DNA from: Aureimonas ureilytica DSM 18598 = NBRC 106430
GTDB lineage: Bacteria > Pseudomonadota > Alphaproteobacteria > Rhizobiales > Rhizobiaceae
Assembly (NCBI RefSeq): GCF_000382705.1
Contig: NZ_ARQE01000010.1
Coordinates: 150,660 to 214,659, forward strand
Length of the DNA stretch: 64,000 nt
Reading direction: 5' to 3'
The notes beneath the pieces were generated by a model. That model saw only the letters and a program-made list of their open reading frames with translations, searched no databases and was not told the origin of the DNA. Within the stretch, counting starts at the first letter, position 1; each line of letters opens with the position of its first letter. Below are positions 17,982 to 26,044 of the stretch, in pieces. The position numbers and the translations under genes were made by a program.

Positions 17982-18347
17982 TCAGAAGTTGCCGGGATTG
18001 CCGGGCTGGACGACGCCGGTCCCATCGACGATGTCGTCCTTCATCCAGGAAATCTCGCCCGACCGCGAGATCCTGGCTCCCCAGCATTGCGCTTCGGCCT
18101 TCGGGTCGTAGCTGAAGCAGAGCGTATCGGCGACCACGCTCCAGCGACCATCGTAGTTCGAGCCGCGCAAGGTGCCGTCGGGAAGATAGAACTCGCGGTA
18201 AGGGCCACCGGACGCCATCGTTCCCTGAACCGTGTTCCCCGCAATGATCTGGGCGATCTCCGCGCCGGAAAGGGACCGATCGTCCTGCGCCAGGACAGGC
18301 CATGCGGTTATCAGCAGGGGAACGACGACCGCATAACGCCAGATCAT
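17982..18347 (-). CDS. Small exported protein of unknown function
   Basis: The ATG at 18347, with GAGGT about nine bases ahead, gives 121 residues with a clear Sec signal peptide (MIWRYAVVVPLLITAWPVLAQ). The mature domain repeats short beta-like segments (YREFYLPDGTLRG, DGRWSVVADTLCFSYD, CWGARISRSGEISW) and two cysteines that could form a disulfide. The pattern resembles the small periplasmic proteins of alphaproteobacteria that read like a lipocalin or DUF995-like fold. I do not recognise a function. It is convergent with the GGDEF-EAL gene. Confidence 0.75.
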   Translation of the reverse strand: MIWRYAVVVPLLITAWPVLAQDDRSLSGAEIAQIIAGNTVQGTMASGGPYREFYLPDGTLRGSNYDGRWSVVADTLCFSYDPKAEAQCWGARISRSGEISWMKDDIVDGTGVVQPGNPGNF

Positions 18348-18542
18348 GGAACTCGACCTCAATTGGTGTTCGCAGGGCTCTTCGCGTCGGCTGGTGCCAT
18401 TGCGGGGCGCGCGGGCCGCAAACTTGGCATTCGGTCCTGTCCCGACGCTTGATCCATGCCGAACCGCTTTCGGACATCCGCCTTGCGGCCCTTCGACAGC
18501 CGGCAGATGTCCCCAAAGGGGCCGGCTCGACGATGCGGGCCG

Positions 18543-18929
18543 TCAGGTCGTGGTGGTCGCCGCTCCCGCCTTCTCCAGCGCGGAAAAGCCGCCCTCGACC
18601 GAGGCGACGTCGGCATAGCCCATGTCCTGCAGGGTCCTGGCCGCCAGCGCCGAGCGAGCGCCCGATGCGCAGAACAGGACGATCCGCTTGGCGGGATCGA
18701 GCCGCGCCTCGTGAGTCGGGCTCGCCGGGTCGGCCTGGAACTCGAGAAGGCCGCGCGGGACGTGGACGGCGCCCGCGACCGTCCCCGATCGCGTCAGCTC
18801 GGCCGCCTCGCGCACGTCCACGAACACGGTGCCGGGGGCGCCGACCTCGGCCGCGGCGTCCTCGGCCGTGAGGATCGTCACCCCGGCGCGGGCCTGCGCA
18901 ACGACGTCCCTTGCGCTGCGTATGGTCAT
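18543..18929 (-). CDS. Single-domain rhodanese (sulfurtransferase)
   Basis: The 128 residues form one rhodanese domain with the substrate loop FVDVREAAEL and active-site loop CASGARS, whose cysteine would carry the persulfide. It is the last gene of the reactive-sulfur operon, 31 bases after the persulfide dioxygenase. It would move sulfane sulfur between glutathione persulfide, sulfite and thiosulfate. No signal peptide is seen. Confidence 0.93.
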   Translation of the reverse strand: MTIRSARDVVAQARAGVTILTAEDAAAEVGAPGTVFVDVREAAELTRSGTVAGAVHVPRGLLEFQADPASPTHEARLDPAKRIVLFCASGARSALAARTLQDMGYADVASVEGGFSALEKAGAATTTT

Positions 18930-18960
18930 CGGTCTCTCCTTCTCGTTCGCACCTTGTCGT

Positions 18961-19866
18961 TCACCAGGCCGCGCCGTCGAGCGCGTCGAGCGGAATCTTC
19001 AGGTAGCGCCGGCCGTTGCTTTCGGGCTCCGGCAGGCGGCCGCCGCGGATGTTCACCTGAAGCGAATGAAGGATGAGGTTCGGCATGGCGAGTTCGGCGT
19101 CGCGCGCCTCGCGCAGGCCGACGAAGGCCTCCCGCGTCGGCGCCTTCACGAGGTGGATGTTCGTGCGGCGCTGCTCGTCGACCGTGGATTCCCAGGCCGG
19201 CTCGCGCCCGCCCGGCTGGTAGTCGTGGCCGGTGAAGACGCGCGTGTCGCCCGGCAGGGCGAGGATGCGCTGGATGCTGTCCCAGAGCGCCGCTGCGCTG
19301 CCGCCGGGGAAATCGGCGCGTGCCGTGCCGCCGTCCGGCATGAACAGCGTGTCGTGGACGAAGACGGCGTCGCCGATCCGGTAGGCGATCGAAGCCAGCG
19401 TATGGCCCGGCGTGAACAGGATCTCGGCCTCGAGCCCCCCGATCGAAAAGCGCTCGCCGTCCGCGAACAGGCGGCTCCACTGCGAGCCGTCCGTGGGGCA
19501 GCAGCCCTCGATATGGTAGAGGCCCTGCCAGAGCGTCTGGACCCCGCGCACCTTCTCGCCGATCGCCGTCGGGGCGCCCGTGCGGTCGTGCAGGTAGCCG
19601 GCCGCCGAGAAGTGGTCGGCATGCGGATGGGTGTCGAGGATCCATTCGAGGCGGAGGCCCTCGCGCTCGATGAAGGCGAGGATCTCGTCGGCGGAGGTCG
19701 TGGCGGTCGCGCCGGACTTCGGGTCGAAGTCGAGAACGGGGTCGATGACGGCGCAGGCGCGCGTCTCCGGGTCGGCGACGACGTACTGGACGCTGAACGT
19801 GCGCTTGTCGAAGAAGCCGGTGACGACGGGTGTGCCGGCGAGGCGGGCTTGTGTCGGGGACGACAT
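18961..19866 (-). CDS. Persulfide dioxygenase (ETHE1/Blh-type metallo-beta-lactamase fold)
   Basis: This iron enzyme oxidises glutathione persulfide to sulfite. The start at 19866 (MSSPTQARLAG, AGGAG eight bases ahead) gives 301 residues. The metal motif is THPHADH, and further ligands lie in TPGHT, HDTLFMPDGGTARADF and FTGHDY. The ADFPGGSAAALWDSI region is typical of Blh and ETHE1 relatives. It lies in a BigR-led operon between TauE/SafE and rhodanese, matching known sulfide detoxification loci. Confidence 0.92.
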   Translation of the reverse strand: MSSPTQARLAGTPVVTGFFDKRTFSVQYVVADPETRACAVIDPVLDFDPKSGATATTSADEILAFIEREGLRLEWILDTHPHADHFSAAGYLHDRTGAPTAIGEKVRGVQTLWQGLYHIEGCCPTDGSQWSRLFADGERFSIGGLEAEILFTPGHTLASIAYRIGDAVFVHDTLFMPDGGTARADFPGGSAAALWDSIQRILALPGDTRVFTGHDYQPGGREPAWESTVDEQRRTNIHLVKAPTREAFVGLREARDAELAMPNLILHSLQVNIRGGRLPEPESNGRRYLKIPLDALDGAAW

Positions 19867-19909
19867 GTCGGATCTCCTGGCGATGGGTCCGTGGGTTCGG
19901 GATGCGGGA

Positions 19910-20710
19910 TCAGGCGACGAGCGCGCCGAACCCCTTGGCGACGATGAAGAGGCCGACCGCGACGACGAGGCCGGCAAAGGCGAGGCCGAGCGCCTGCTTG
20001 GCGGTGGCGAGGCGCGCGCCGAGCGCGGACCCGGCCCAGCCGCCGACGAGGCCGCCGACGACGAAGAGGGCGGCGACGGGCCAGTCGACGAGCCCGGACA
20101 GGGCGTAGCTGCCGGCCGTCGCCGCACCGAAGGCCGCCACGCCGACGAGCGAGGTGCCGATGGCGTAGGCGAGCGGCATGCCCGTCGCCAGCATGAGGCC
20201 GGGCACGATCAGGAAGCCGCCGCCGATCCCGAAGAAGCCGGAAAAGAGGCCGACCGCGAACCCGATGGCGGCGAGCATCGGCAGGAGACGGGACGCGCTC
20301 TCCCGGGTCAGCCGGACGGCGGCATCGCCCGCCGTGCCGCGGCGGCGCATCATGGCGAGGCCGACGCCGATCATGACGAGGCCGAAGAGGGCGAGGAGTC
20401 GTTCGCCGTCGACCGCCTTGGCCGCCGCCGCGCCGGCCAGCGAACCGGCGACGCCGGCGATCGAGAAGACGGTGGCGCAGCGCCACTTCACCCGGCCGGC
20501 CCTTGCATGGGGCACGAGATTGCCGAGCGCGCTGGCGGCGACCGCGACCGCGCTGGTTCCGATCGCCACGTGCGGCGAGGCGATGCCGACGACGTAGACG
20601 AGGAGCGGGACCGCCAGGATCGAGCCACCGCCGCCGAAGAGGCCGAGGACGAAGCCGACGAGGCCGCCCGAGCCGGTCGCGGCCGCCAGCATGGCGGGGG
20701 CGGCGGTCAC
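19910..20710 (-). CDS. TauE/SafE sulfite exporter family membrane protein
   Basis: A polytopic membrane protein of about 266 residues with two TauE halves carrying GGGGSILAVPLLVYVVG and GIGGGFLIVPGLML. It probably exports sulfite or a similar anion made by the persulfide dioxygenase. The GTG at 20710 overlaps the preceding stop by four bases, which favours coupled translation. An ATG six codons later (20692) is the alternative. About eight TM segments are predicted by eye. Confidence 0.9.
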   Translation of the reverse strand: MTAAPAMLAAATGSGGLVGFVLGLFGGGGSILAVPLLVYVVGIASPHVAIGTSAVAVAASALGNLVPHARAGRVKWRCATVFSIAGVAGSLAGAAAAKAVDGERLLALFGLVMIGVGLAMMRRRGTAGDAAVRLTRESASRLLPMLAAIGFAVGLFSGFFGIGGGFLIVPGLMLATGMPLAYAIGTSLVGVAAFGAATAGSYALSGLVDWPVAALFVVGGLVGGWAGSALGARLATAKQALGLAFAGLVVAVGLFIVAKGFGALVA

Positions 20711-21165
20711 GCGTCGGCCTCCCGGCGGGGCGCGGGCGAAGAGGGCGCCGCGCCCCGCTCCAGCGTCAGGCGGAACAGAAGCATGCCGGCCATCATCGCG
20801 GCGACGAAGACGAGCGCGGGCATCGCGGACAGGGCGATCGCGGCGAGCGCCGGGCCCGGGCACAGGCCGACGAGCCCCCAGCCGAGGCCGAAGATCGCGG
20901 CGCCCGAAAGGAGCCGTGCGTCGATGTCGCGGCGCGTCGGGATCTCGAAGCGCGGGGCGGCCAGCGGGCGTCCCATGCGCCGGGCAAGCGCGAAGGCCGG
21001 CGCGGACACGAGGATCGCGCCGCCCATGACGAAGGCGAGGCTCGGGTCCCAGGTCCCGTAGAGGTCGAGGAAGCCGAGGACCTTCTCGGGAACGATCATC
21101 TGCGAGACGACGAGCCCGACGCCGAAGACGAGGCCGGACAGGAGGGCGAGGAGGATGCGGGCCAT
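20707..21165 (-). CDS. YeeE/YedE-family membrane protein (second half-transporter)
   Basis: The 152-residue membrane protein begins [23 protein letters not shown] and contains the family motif [15 protein letters not shown] with its conserved cysteine. It is the shorter partner of a two-gene YeeE/YedE pair (DUF6691/PmpB-like), which together form a sulfur-compound (thiosulfate-like) channel. Three bases separate it from its partner, and it overlaps the TauE/SafE gene. Confidence 0.88.
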   Translation of the reverse strand: MARILLALLSGLVFGVGLVVSQMIVPEKVLGFLDLYGTWDPSLAFVMGGAILVSAPAFALARRMGRPLAAPRFEIPTRRDIDARLLSGAAIFGLGWGLVGLCPGPALAAIALSAMPALVFVAAMMAGMLLFRLTLERGAAPSSPAPRREADA

Positions 21166-21168
21166 GGA

Positions 21169-21594
21169 TCAGGCTCCGATGACGTGGCGGACGACGAAGA
21201 CGGTGACGGCGGCACTCGCCAGGAAGGTGAGCGTCGCGGCGATCGAACGGCCCGATCCGCGCCCGATGCCGCAGACGCCGTGGCCGCTCGTGCAGCCCGA
21301 GCCGAGGCGGGTGCCGAAGCCGACGAGGACCCCGGCAAGCGCGACGACGGGAAGCGTGGCGTCGACGCGCACGGCCGGCAGGGGGTAGCCGGCGAGCGCC
21401 ATCGAGGGGACGGCGGCCAGCAGCCCGACCAGAAAGGCCAGGCGCCAGGCGCTTTCCGACCCGCCGCGCTGGAGGGCCCCGTCGAGGATGCCGCTGATGC
21501 CGGCGATGCGCCCGTTCGCGAGGAGCAGGATCGCGGCGGCGAGGCCGATCAGGAGACCGCCGCCGAGGGCGGACACGGGCGTGAACTGGTCCAT
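21169..21594 (-). CDS. YeeE/YedE-family membrane protein (first half-transporter)
   Basis: A 141-residue membrane protein with the diagnostic cysteine motif [15 protein letters not shown] of YeeE/YedE (TsuA-like) sulfur transporters, plus [10 protein letters not shown] near the N-terminus. It is cotranscribed with the second half (three-base gap) and lies 12 bases after the BigR-like repressor. Its likely role is moving thiosulfate, persulfide or another sulfur species across the inner membrane. Confidence 0.9.
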   Translation of the reverse strand: MDQFTPVSALGGGLLIGLAAAILLLANGRIAGISGILDGALQRGGSESAWRLAFLVGLLAAVPSMALAGYPLPAVRVDATLPVVALAGVLVGFGTRLGSGCTSGHGVCGIGRGSGRSIAATLTFLASAAVTVFVVRHVIGA

Positions 21595-21606
21595 GGGAGC
21601 GGCTCC

Positions 21607-21954
21607 TCAGGCGGTCGGGGTCGGGGAGGCGGGCGCGGCGGCGGCCGCGTCCTTCGGCGGGCAGAACAGGCCCTGGAGCGTCCCGAAGAGCGCCTCGATC
21701 CGCGGATCGGCGATCCGGTACCAGAGCGTCTGGCTCTCGCGGCGATAGGCGACGATGCCCTGTTCGCGCAGGACGGTGAGGTGCTGGGAGAGCGCCGACT
21801 GGGACAGGCCGACGGCGTCTGCGAGTGTGCCGACATTGGCCTCGCCCATGTCGAGGAGCTTGCACAGAAGCATGAGGCGCCGCTCGTTGGCGACCGCCTT
21901 CAGGATCGCGGCGACCTCGCTCGCCTTGGCCTCGAATTCCTGCAGACCGTCCAT
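21607..21954 (-). CDS. bigR: ArsR-family persulfide-sensing repressor, BigR/SqrR type
   Basis: This 115-residue winged helix-turn-helix (VGTLADAVGLSQSALSQHLTVLREQGIVAYRRE) has two cysteines, Cys31 in LMLLCKLLD and Cys98 in GLFCPPKD. They are at the positions where BigR/SqrR forms a polysulfide bridge that releases DNA. It lacks the ELCVCDL metal site of classical ArsR. It heads an operon with two YeeE/YedE proteins, TauE/SafE, persulfide dioxygenase and rhodanese, the expected regulon. AAGGAGG precedes the ATG. An AT-rich dyad lies just upstream. Confidence 0.88.
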   Translation of the reverse strand: MDGLQEFEAKASEVAAILKAVANERRLMLLCKLLDMGEANVGTLADAVGLSQSALSQHLTVLREQGIVAYRRESQTLWYRIADPRIEALFGTLQGLFCPPKDAAAAAPASPTPTA

Positions 21955-21974
21955 GACGCCTCCTTGTGTGAGGG

Positions 21975-22000
21975 TTATCTAATTTAGAAAACTCTAATGT
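21975..22000 (-). promoter_or_regulatory. Candidate BigR operator (overlapping AT-rich dyads)
   Basis: Two overlapping inverted repeats stand out in otherwise GC-rich DNA: TCTAATTTAGA (21978-21988) and TTAGA-N4-TCTAA (21984-21997). They lie 24-43 bases before the bigR start, where the promoter must be. AT-rich dyads at this place are typical operators for BigR autoregulation. The dyads are seen; the binding is inferred. Confidence 0.6.
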
Positions 22001-22076
22001 GCAAGACCCCGGTCGTCGAACGCGCGACCATGATCATGCTGCCGGCGGGCAGTAGCCATCCGGGCTGTCGATCCCT

Positions 22077-22421
22077 ATGTTCCGCACCATGCGTGCATGG
22101 GCGACATGGCTGGCGACGATGGTGATGGCTTTGGGCTTCCTCGCTTAAGGTACGCTCGCGCTGTCGACGGGTGCCCATGCCGGACCCTGCAAGCGCTTCG
22201 TCGCGGTCTCGTCGACGGTCGCCGGAGACACGGTCGTCGACGCGGCCGGACAGGGGCAGGCGCAGGGCTGCAAGGTCGTGGCCGACCGCCTCGGCGAGTC
22301 CGGGCTGACGGCGCCGGCAGGCACGGCGCCCATCTCGCCCCCGGTGATGGCGGAGGCCGCGCCGCGCTGGATGCCGGAGGGGCTCGACCGGCCTCCGAAG
22401 AGCGCGGTCGCGAAGGCCTAG
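22077..22421 (+). pseudogene. Small exported-protein gene with an in-frame stop inside its signal peptide
   Basis: From the ATG at 22077 the frame reads a signal peptide (MRAWATWLATMVMALGFLA), hits TAA at 22146-22148, and continues for 91 sense codons. The continuation begins GTLALSTGAHAGPCKRFVAVSS, looks like a signal-peptide end and cleavage site (AHA), and ends in TAG at 22419. Reading through the stop gives 114 residues with two cysteines. No good start follows the stop. It is therefore a nonsense-inactivated gene or a base error. I do not recognise the family. Confidence 0.5.
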
Positions 22422-22564
22422 AGGCTGTTATGGGCCATAGATAAGTCTTGTGTCGGATGAGCCAGGCTCAGGCCGCGAGGAGGCAGGTCGGTCAAGACTG
22501 GCCGTCTTGGCCGATCTTGCCGACACTGCGGATGACGTCGCTCGTCCGACCCTTCGGGCTGCTA

Positions 22565-22666
22565 GCCCCGACCCGCCGGAGGGCGTCGTCGATCTCGCCA
22601 AGAGCCCCGCTATGTCAGGCAGCTTTGCTGCCGCCTTCGCTCGCCTCCTACCCGGCGGGTCGGGGC
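22565..22666. repeat. 102-bp palindromic element overlapping the 3' end of a LysR gene
   Basis: GCCCCGACCCGCCGG (22565-22579) is the exact reverse complement of CCGGCGGGTCGGGGC (22652-22666). Inside it is a smaller hairpin, GGCAGC-TTT-GCTGCC (22618-22632). The right arm overlaps the last codons of the LysR gene. The element may be a terminator-like hairpin, a REP-type sequence or the remains of a miniature mobile element. No gene is seen in 22422-22647. Confidence 0.5.
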
Positions 22667-23565
22667 GGGTCGCTCTTCATGGATGAGACGAGCATGTCGA
22701 CGAAGGCGGACACACGGGTCGGCCGCAATCGCGACGAGGCATAGACCGCGTGGATGCCGCCGCCCGGCAGGCGCCAGTCGGGCAGCACCGGGATCAGCCT
22801 GCCCCGCTCGATGTCTGCCGCCGCCATGAAGTCCGGCAGGATGCCGAGCCCCAGCCCCGCCAAGACGGCGGCATGGACTCCGCGTGCCGTATCGACCGAA
22901 AGGACGGCCCGTGCGTCGAGAAGGAATTGCTCACCCGCTGGCCCGGTGAAGTGCCAGTCGGTCGCTTGCGGCAAGGCCGTGTTCACGATCAAGGGCAAAT
23001 CCGCAAGCTGGTCGGGCGACGAAATGCCCTTCAAGCGGGCAACGAGTGACGGCGCGGCGACAAGGACCTGTTCGAACGTGCCGAGGCGACGGGCGTGCAG
23101 GCTGGAATCGACGAGCCAGCCGACGCGGATCGACAGGTCGATTTCGCCCTCGAAGAGGTCGGTGATGCGATCGCCCAGGCGCAAATCCGCTCGGCACTCG
23201 GGATAGCGCCGCAGGAAGTCGGCGATGACGGGCACGATCCGGAGTGCGCCATAGTCGGCGGGCGCCAGAATCCGCAGCGTGCCTCGCGGGCGGTGGTTGC
23301 CTTGTGCCGCCTCCTCCACCGCCTCGCCGGCCTCGCGCAGCATCGCGGAGGCCCGGATGTGCAGCAGGCGCCCCGCTTCCGTCGGCTCCACCCGGCGCGT
23401 GGTCCGCACGAGCAGCGCGGTTCCGAGGTTCTCCTCGAGACGGGCGACCTGCTGGCTGACGACGGCCTTGGTGATGCCGAGACGCTCGGCCGCCTTCGTG
23501 AACGACTGCGTCTCGACGACGGCCGTGAAATAGACGAGGCGGCTGAGGATGCGGGGGTCGACCAT
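22648..23565 (-). CDS. LysR-family transcriptional regulator
   Basis: The 305-residue LTTR has an N-terminal winged HTH (FTKAAERLGITKAVVSQQVARLEENLG) and a full effector-binding domain (about 90-298). It is divergent from the DsbA-like and NAD(P)-binding genes, which are its likely targets. Such LysR/oxidoreductase pairs often respond to electrophiles or quinones, but no effector can be read here. The last codons overlap a palindromic element. Confidence 0.93.
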   Translation of the reverse strand: MVDPRILSRLVYFTAVVETQSFTKAAERLGITKAVVSQQVARLEENLGTALLVRTTRRVEPTEAGRLLHIRASAMLREAGEAVEEAAQGNHRPRGTLRILAPADYGALRIVPVIADFLRRYPECRADLRLGDRITDLFEGEIDLSIRVGWLVDSSLHARRLGTFEQVLVAAPSLVARLKGISSPDQLADLPLIVNTALPQATDWHFTGPAGEQFLLDARAVLSVDTARGVHAAVLAGLGLGILPDFMAAADIERGRLIPVLPDWRLPGGGIHAVYASSRLRPTRVSAFVDMLVSSMKSDPPRPAG

Positions 23566-23701
23566 CCCTCATTGTTTGCCGATGGCATACGATCTGTAAA
23601 GCTTGTCGGCCTTCTGTCTTCCGGCGTCCGGTGCGATCACTCGCTCGAACGACGGCCGAGCGCTTACGCGACGGCCAGGAACGGACGGGGGCAAACGGCG
23701 C

Positions 23702-24397
23702 ATGCAGGCCGATCAGACGATCCAGCTCGACTACTTCTTCGACCCATTCTGCGGCTGGTGCTATGCGAGCGCGCCCGCTCTCGCGGCTCTGGCGGACGCC
23801 TATCCAGAGGCGCTCGCGATGCGCCCGTCCGGCTTGTTCGCCAACGATGGAACGCGGCCCATGTCGAGCATGGCGGACCACGCCTGGCGCAACGACACGC
23901 GCATCGCCGAACTCACCGGGCAGCGGTTCACCGCCGACTACCGCGACCGCGTCCTGCGCGACCCGCAGGCCCTGTTCGACTCGACTTATCCCACGCGGGC
24001 GATCGTCGCGCTCGGTGCGATCGACACGAGGCTGGAGCCCGTCCTGCTGCACGCGCTCCAGACGGCTCGCTACATCGAGGCCAAGGACACGGCCAAGGCG
24101 GAGATCGTGGCAGGCGTCGCCGCGCACGTGGCGCGCTCGCATGGCCATGCTCTGGACGAGGCGAGCTTTGCCGACCGGCTCGTCCGGGACGGCGAGTTGG
24201 CCGAGCGGACCGACGGGCGCGTGCGCGAAACGCTGACGCGCATGCGGGCCCTGCCGGGCTCGGGCGTGCCGCAGCTTCTCGTCGGCGTCGGCGACCATCG
24301 CGAGGTGGTCCAGGGCGCCGATCTCTACGGCGGCGCCGATGCCGTCACCCAAGCCATCGAGCGGATCGCCGCCCGGGCGCAGGCCCGCTCGAACTGA
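23702..24397 (+). CDS. DsbA-family (FrnE-like) thiol oxidoreductase
   Basis: The 231-residue cytoplasmic protein has a thioredoxin fold with an N-terminal CGWC active site (YFFDPFCGWCYASAPAL), a large helical insertion, and the cis-proline region GSGVPQLLVG. This is the FrnE/2-hydroxychromene-isomerase-like subgroup of DsbA proteins. No signal peptide is seen. Twenty-six bases separate it from the NAD(P)-binding gene; together they form an operon divergent from LysR. Confidence 0.85.
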   Translation: MQADQTIQLDYFFDPFCGWCYASAPALAALADAYPEALAMRPSGLFANDGTRPMSSMADHAWRNDTRIAELTGQRFTADYRDRVLRDPQALFDSTYPTRAIVALGAIDTRLEPVLLHALQTARYIEAKDTAKAEIVAGVAAHVARSHGHALDEASFADRLVRDGELAERTDGRVRETLTRMRALPGSGVPQLLVGVGDHREVVQGADLYGGADAVTQAIERIAARAQARSN

Positions 24398-24423
24398 CCC
24401 CGACACCCCGAAAGGACATTCTC

Positions 24424-25032
24424 ATGAAGATCGCCCTCATCGGCGCCTCCGGCAACGCCGGATCGCGTATCGCCGCCGAACTCTCCACGCGCGGACACGA
24501 AGTCACGGCCATCGCCCGCAACGCCGACAGGATCGCCAGGCTGCCGGGCGTGACGCCGCTGGCCGTCGACATCGCCGACACCGACGCTCTCGTTTCCGCC
24601 CTCAAGGGGCACGACGCCATCGTCAGCTCGGTCCACTTCACCGCCTCCGACCCCGACCAGTTGATCGGGGCGGCCAAGGCGTCGGGCGTGAAGCGCTATC
24701 TCGTGGTCGGCGGGGCCGGCAGCCTGGAGGTCGCGCCGGGCGTGAAGCTCGTGGAAACCCCGCAGTTCCCGGCGCAGTACAAGGAAGAGGCCACCAAGGG
24801 CGGTGTCTTTCTCGACAAGCTGCGCCAGGAGACGGACCTCGACTGGACCTTCCTGTCGCCATCTGCCGCCTTCGTTCCGGGCGAGCGCACGGGCCAGTTT
24901 CGGCTCGGGCAGAACGAGCTCCTGACGAACGAGGCGGGCAGCAGCATCTCGTTCGAGGATTACGCCGTCGCGCTCGCCGACGAGATCGAAATGCCCCGGC
25001 ACGTCCGGCAGCGGTTCACTGTCGGCTACTGA
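24424..25032 (+). CDS. NAD(P)-binding reductase of the atypical SDR/NmrA-like group
   Basis: The 202 residues begin with the dinucleotide loop MKIALIGASGNAGSRIAAEL and follow with AIARNADRIARLPGV and VVGGAGSLEV, typical of the YwnB/BVR-B-like NAD(H)-binding family. There is no classical YxxxK pair. GAAAGGA precedes the ATG. Its role may be reduction of a quinone or flavin-type substrate; that is inferred from relatives. Confidence 0.85.
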   Translation: MKIALIGASGNAGSRIAAELSTRGHEVTAIARNADRIARLPGVTPLAVDIADTDALVSALKGHDAIVSSVHFTASDPDQLIGAAKASGVKRYLVVGGAGSLEVAPGVKLVETPQFPAQYKEEATKGGVFLDKLRQETDLDWTFLSPSAAFVPGERTGQFRLGQNELLTNEAGSSISFEDYAVALADEIEMPRHVRQRFTVGY

Positions 25033-25149
25033 ACGCCGAACAAGCGGTTGGGACTTTGGCCTTCACCAGTTCCAGCGGCCCTCCGCGCGTTGCGCGGGCG
25101 ACGGACGAAGGACAGCCCTTCGGACAGGTCCAAGTCACTCCGCCGCCGT

Positions 25150-25881
25150 TCAAGCGAACTCGCTGATATCGCGTGCGGCCGTGTCCAGGATCTCGTTGGA
25201 CGCGGCCCGCGCGGCCGCGGCGTCGCGCATGCGCAGGGCCTCCACCAGTCGCCCGTGGACCTCGACCGTATGGAGATGGGACTCGACCGAACGGTTGGCC
25301 CGGTCCAGCGTGCGGGTCAGCGCGGCGTCGATCACGCTGGACAGCTGGATGAAGACGAGATTTCCGCTGGCGTCGAGCAGGATGCGGTGGAACTCGGCGT
25401 CGGCGGCGGTGAAGGCGTCGTCATCGCCTGGTTCGGCGTCCCGCATGGTTTCCCAGGCGGCATGCAGGGCGGCGATGTCGGCAAGGCTCGCGCGTTTGGC
25501 CGCGAGTTCGGCGGCGAAGGGTTCGACTGCGCGGCGTGCCTCCAGCACGGAGGCGAGAAGGTCGGCGTCCACCACCGCATCGCCCATCCAGTCGAGAAGA
25601 TCGGCGTCGAGAAGGTTCCATTCGGCGCGCGGGCGCACCAAGGTGCCGACCCGCGCCCGCGACCTGACGACGCCCTTCGACTCCAAGGTCTTCAGGGCTT
25701 CGCGCACCACCGTGCGGCTGATCGAGAACTCGGCGCAGAAGTCCTGCTCGCGCGGGAGGGTCGAGCCCTCCGCATAGCGCCCTTCCACGATCGCGCGAGC
25801 GAGGGCTGCGACGAAGTCCCGTCCGACCCGAGGTCTCGACGGGTTCCGGGCAGGACGGGACGGGGTGGACGCAAGCGGCAT
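25150..25881 (-). CDS. FadR-type GntR regulator of the AraFGH-like sugar operon
   Basis: The 243 residues have a GntR winged helix (EGSTLPREQDFCAEFSISRTVVREALKTLESKGVV) and a C-terminal FCD ligand domain with metal-binding histidines in ADAEFHRIL and VEVHGRLVEAL. It is divergent from araF. A palindrome of GntR type, ATGTCTGACAT, lies between them. It probably represses the importer until a sugar acid or sugar appears. Confidence 0.9.
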   Translation of the reverse strand: MPLASTPSRPARNPSRPRVGRDFVAALARAIVEGRYAEGSTLPREQDFCAEFSISRTVVREALKTLESKGVVRSRARVGTLVRPRAEWNLLDADLLDWMGDAVVDADLLASVLEARRAVEPFAAELAAKRASLADIAALHAAWETMRDAEPGDDDAFTAADAEFHRILLDASGNLVFIQLSSVIDAALTRTLDRANRSVESHLHTVEVHGRLVEALRMRDAAAARAASNEILDTAARDISEFA

Positions 25882-25947
25882 TCGGGAACGTTCCGGTCTC
25901 GGATGCTTCCGTTCTCCCTCATTTACTCGCGTCCGACAACGGCAGGG

Positions 25948-25983
25948 ATATGTCTGACATTACGATTGACTCATCGGACATAT
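25948..25983. promoter_or_regulatory. Candidate GntR operator between gntR and araF
   Basis: A perfect 11-base palindrome ATGTCTGACAT (25950-25960) is followed by a second half-site. ATATGTC (25948-25954) and GACATAT (25977-25983) also form a 7-bp inverted repeat. TGTC-N-GACA dyads are characteristic of FadR-subfamily GntR proteins. The site lies 62-97 bases before araF and just upstream of the divergent regulator. Confidence 0.6.
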
Positions 25984-26044
25984 GAACGCTACCAATCGGC
26001 AGGCGCCGTGGGAGAACGAGGCGCTCACGATCCGGGAGGCACCA

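Noticed and set aside
15386..18025. 879-codon open frame on the minus strand opposite the GGDEF-EAL gene
   Set aside because: It lacks any recognisable domain and is rich in Arg, Asp and Gly as expected for antisense of GC-rich codons. The plus-strand frame has full conserved domains.
20503..21987. 494-codon plus-strand frame over the YeeE/TauE/BigR genes
   Set aside because: Composition is an Arg/Gly/Glu/Asp mirror of membrane-protein codons; the minus-strand genes have family motifs and tight operon spacing.
22419..22446. GAGGCTGTTATGGGCC as a possible insertion-sequence end
   Set aside because: It looks like the ends of some IS5-type elements, but I see no matching inverted copy, no transposase fragment and no target duplication in the window.
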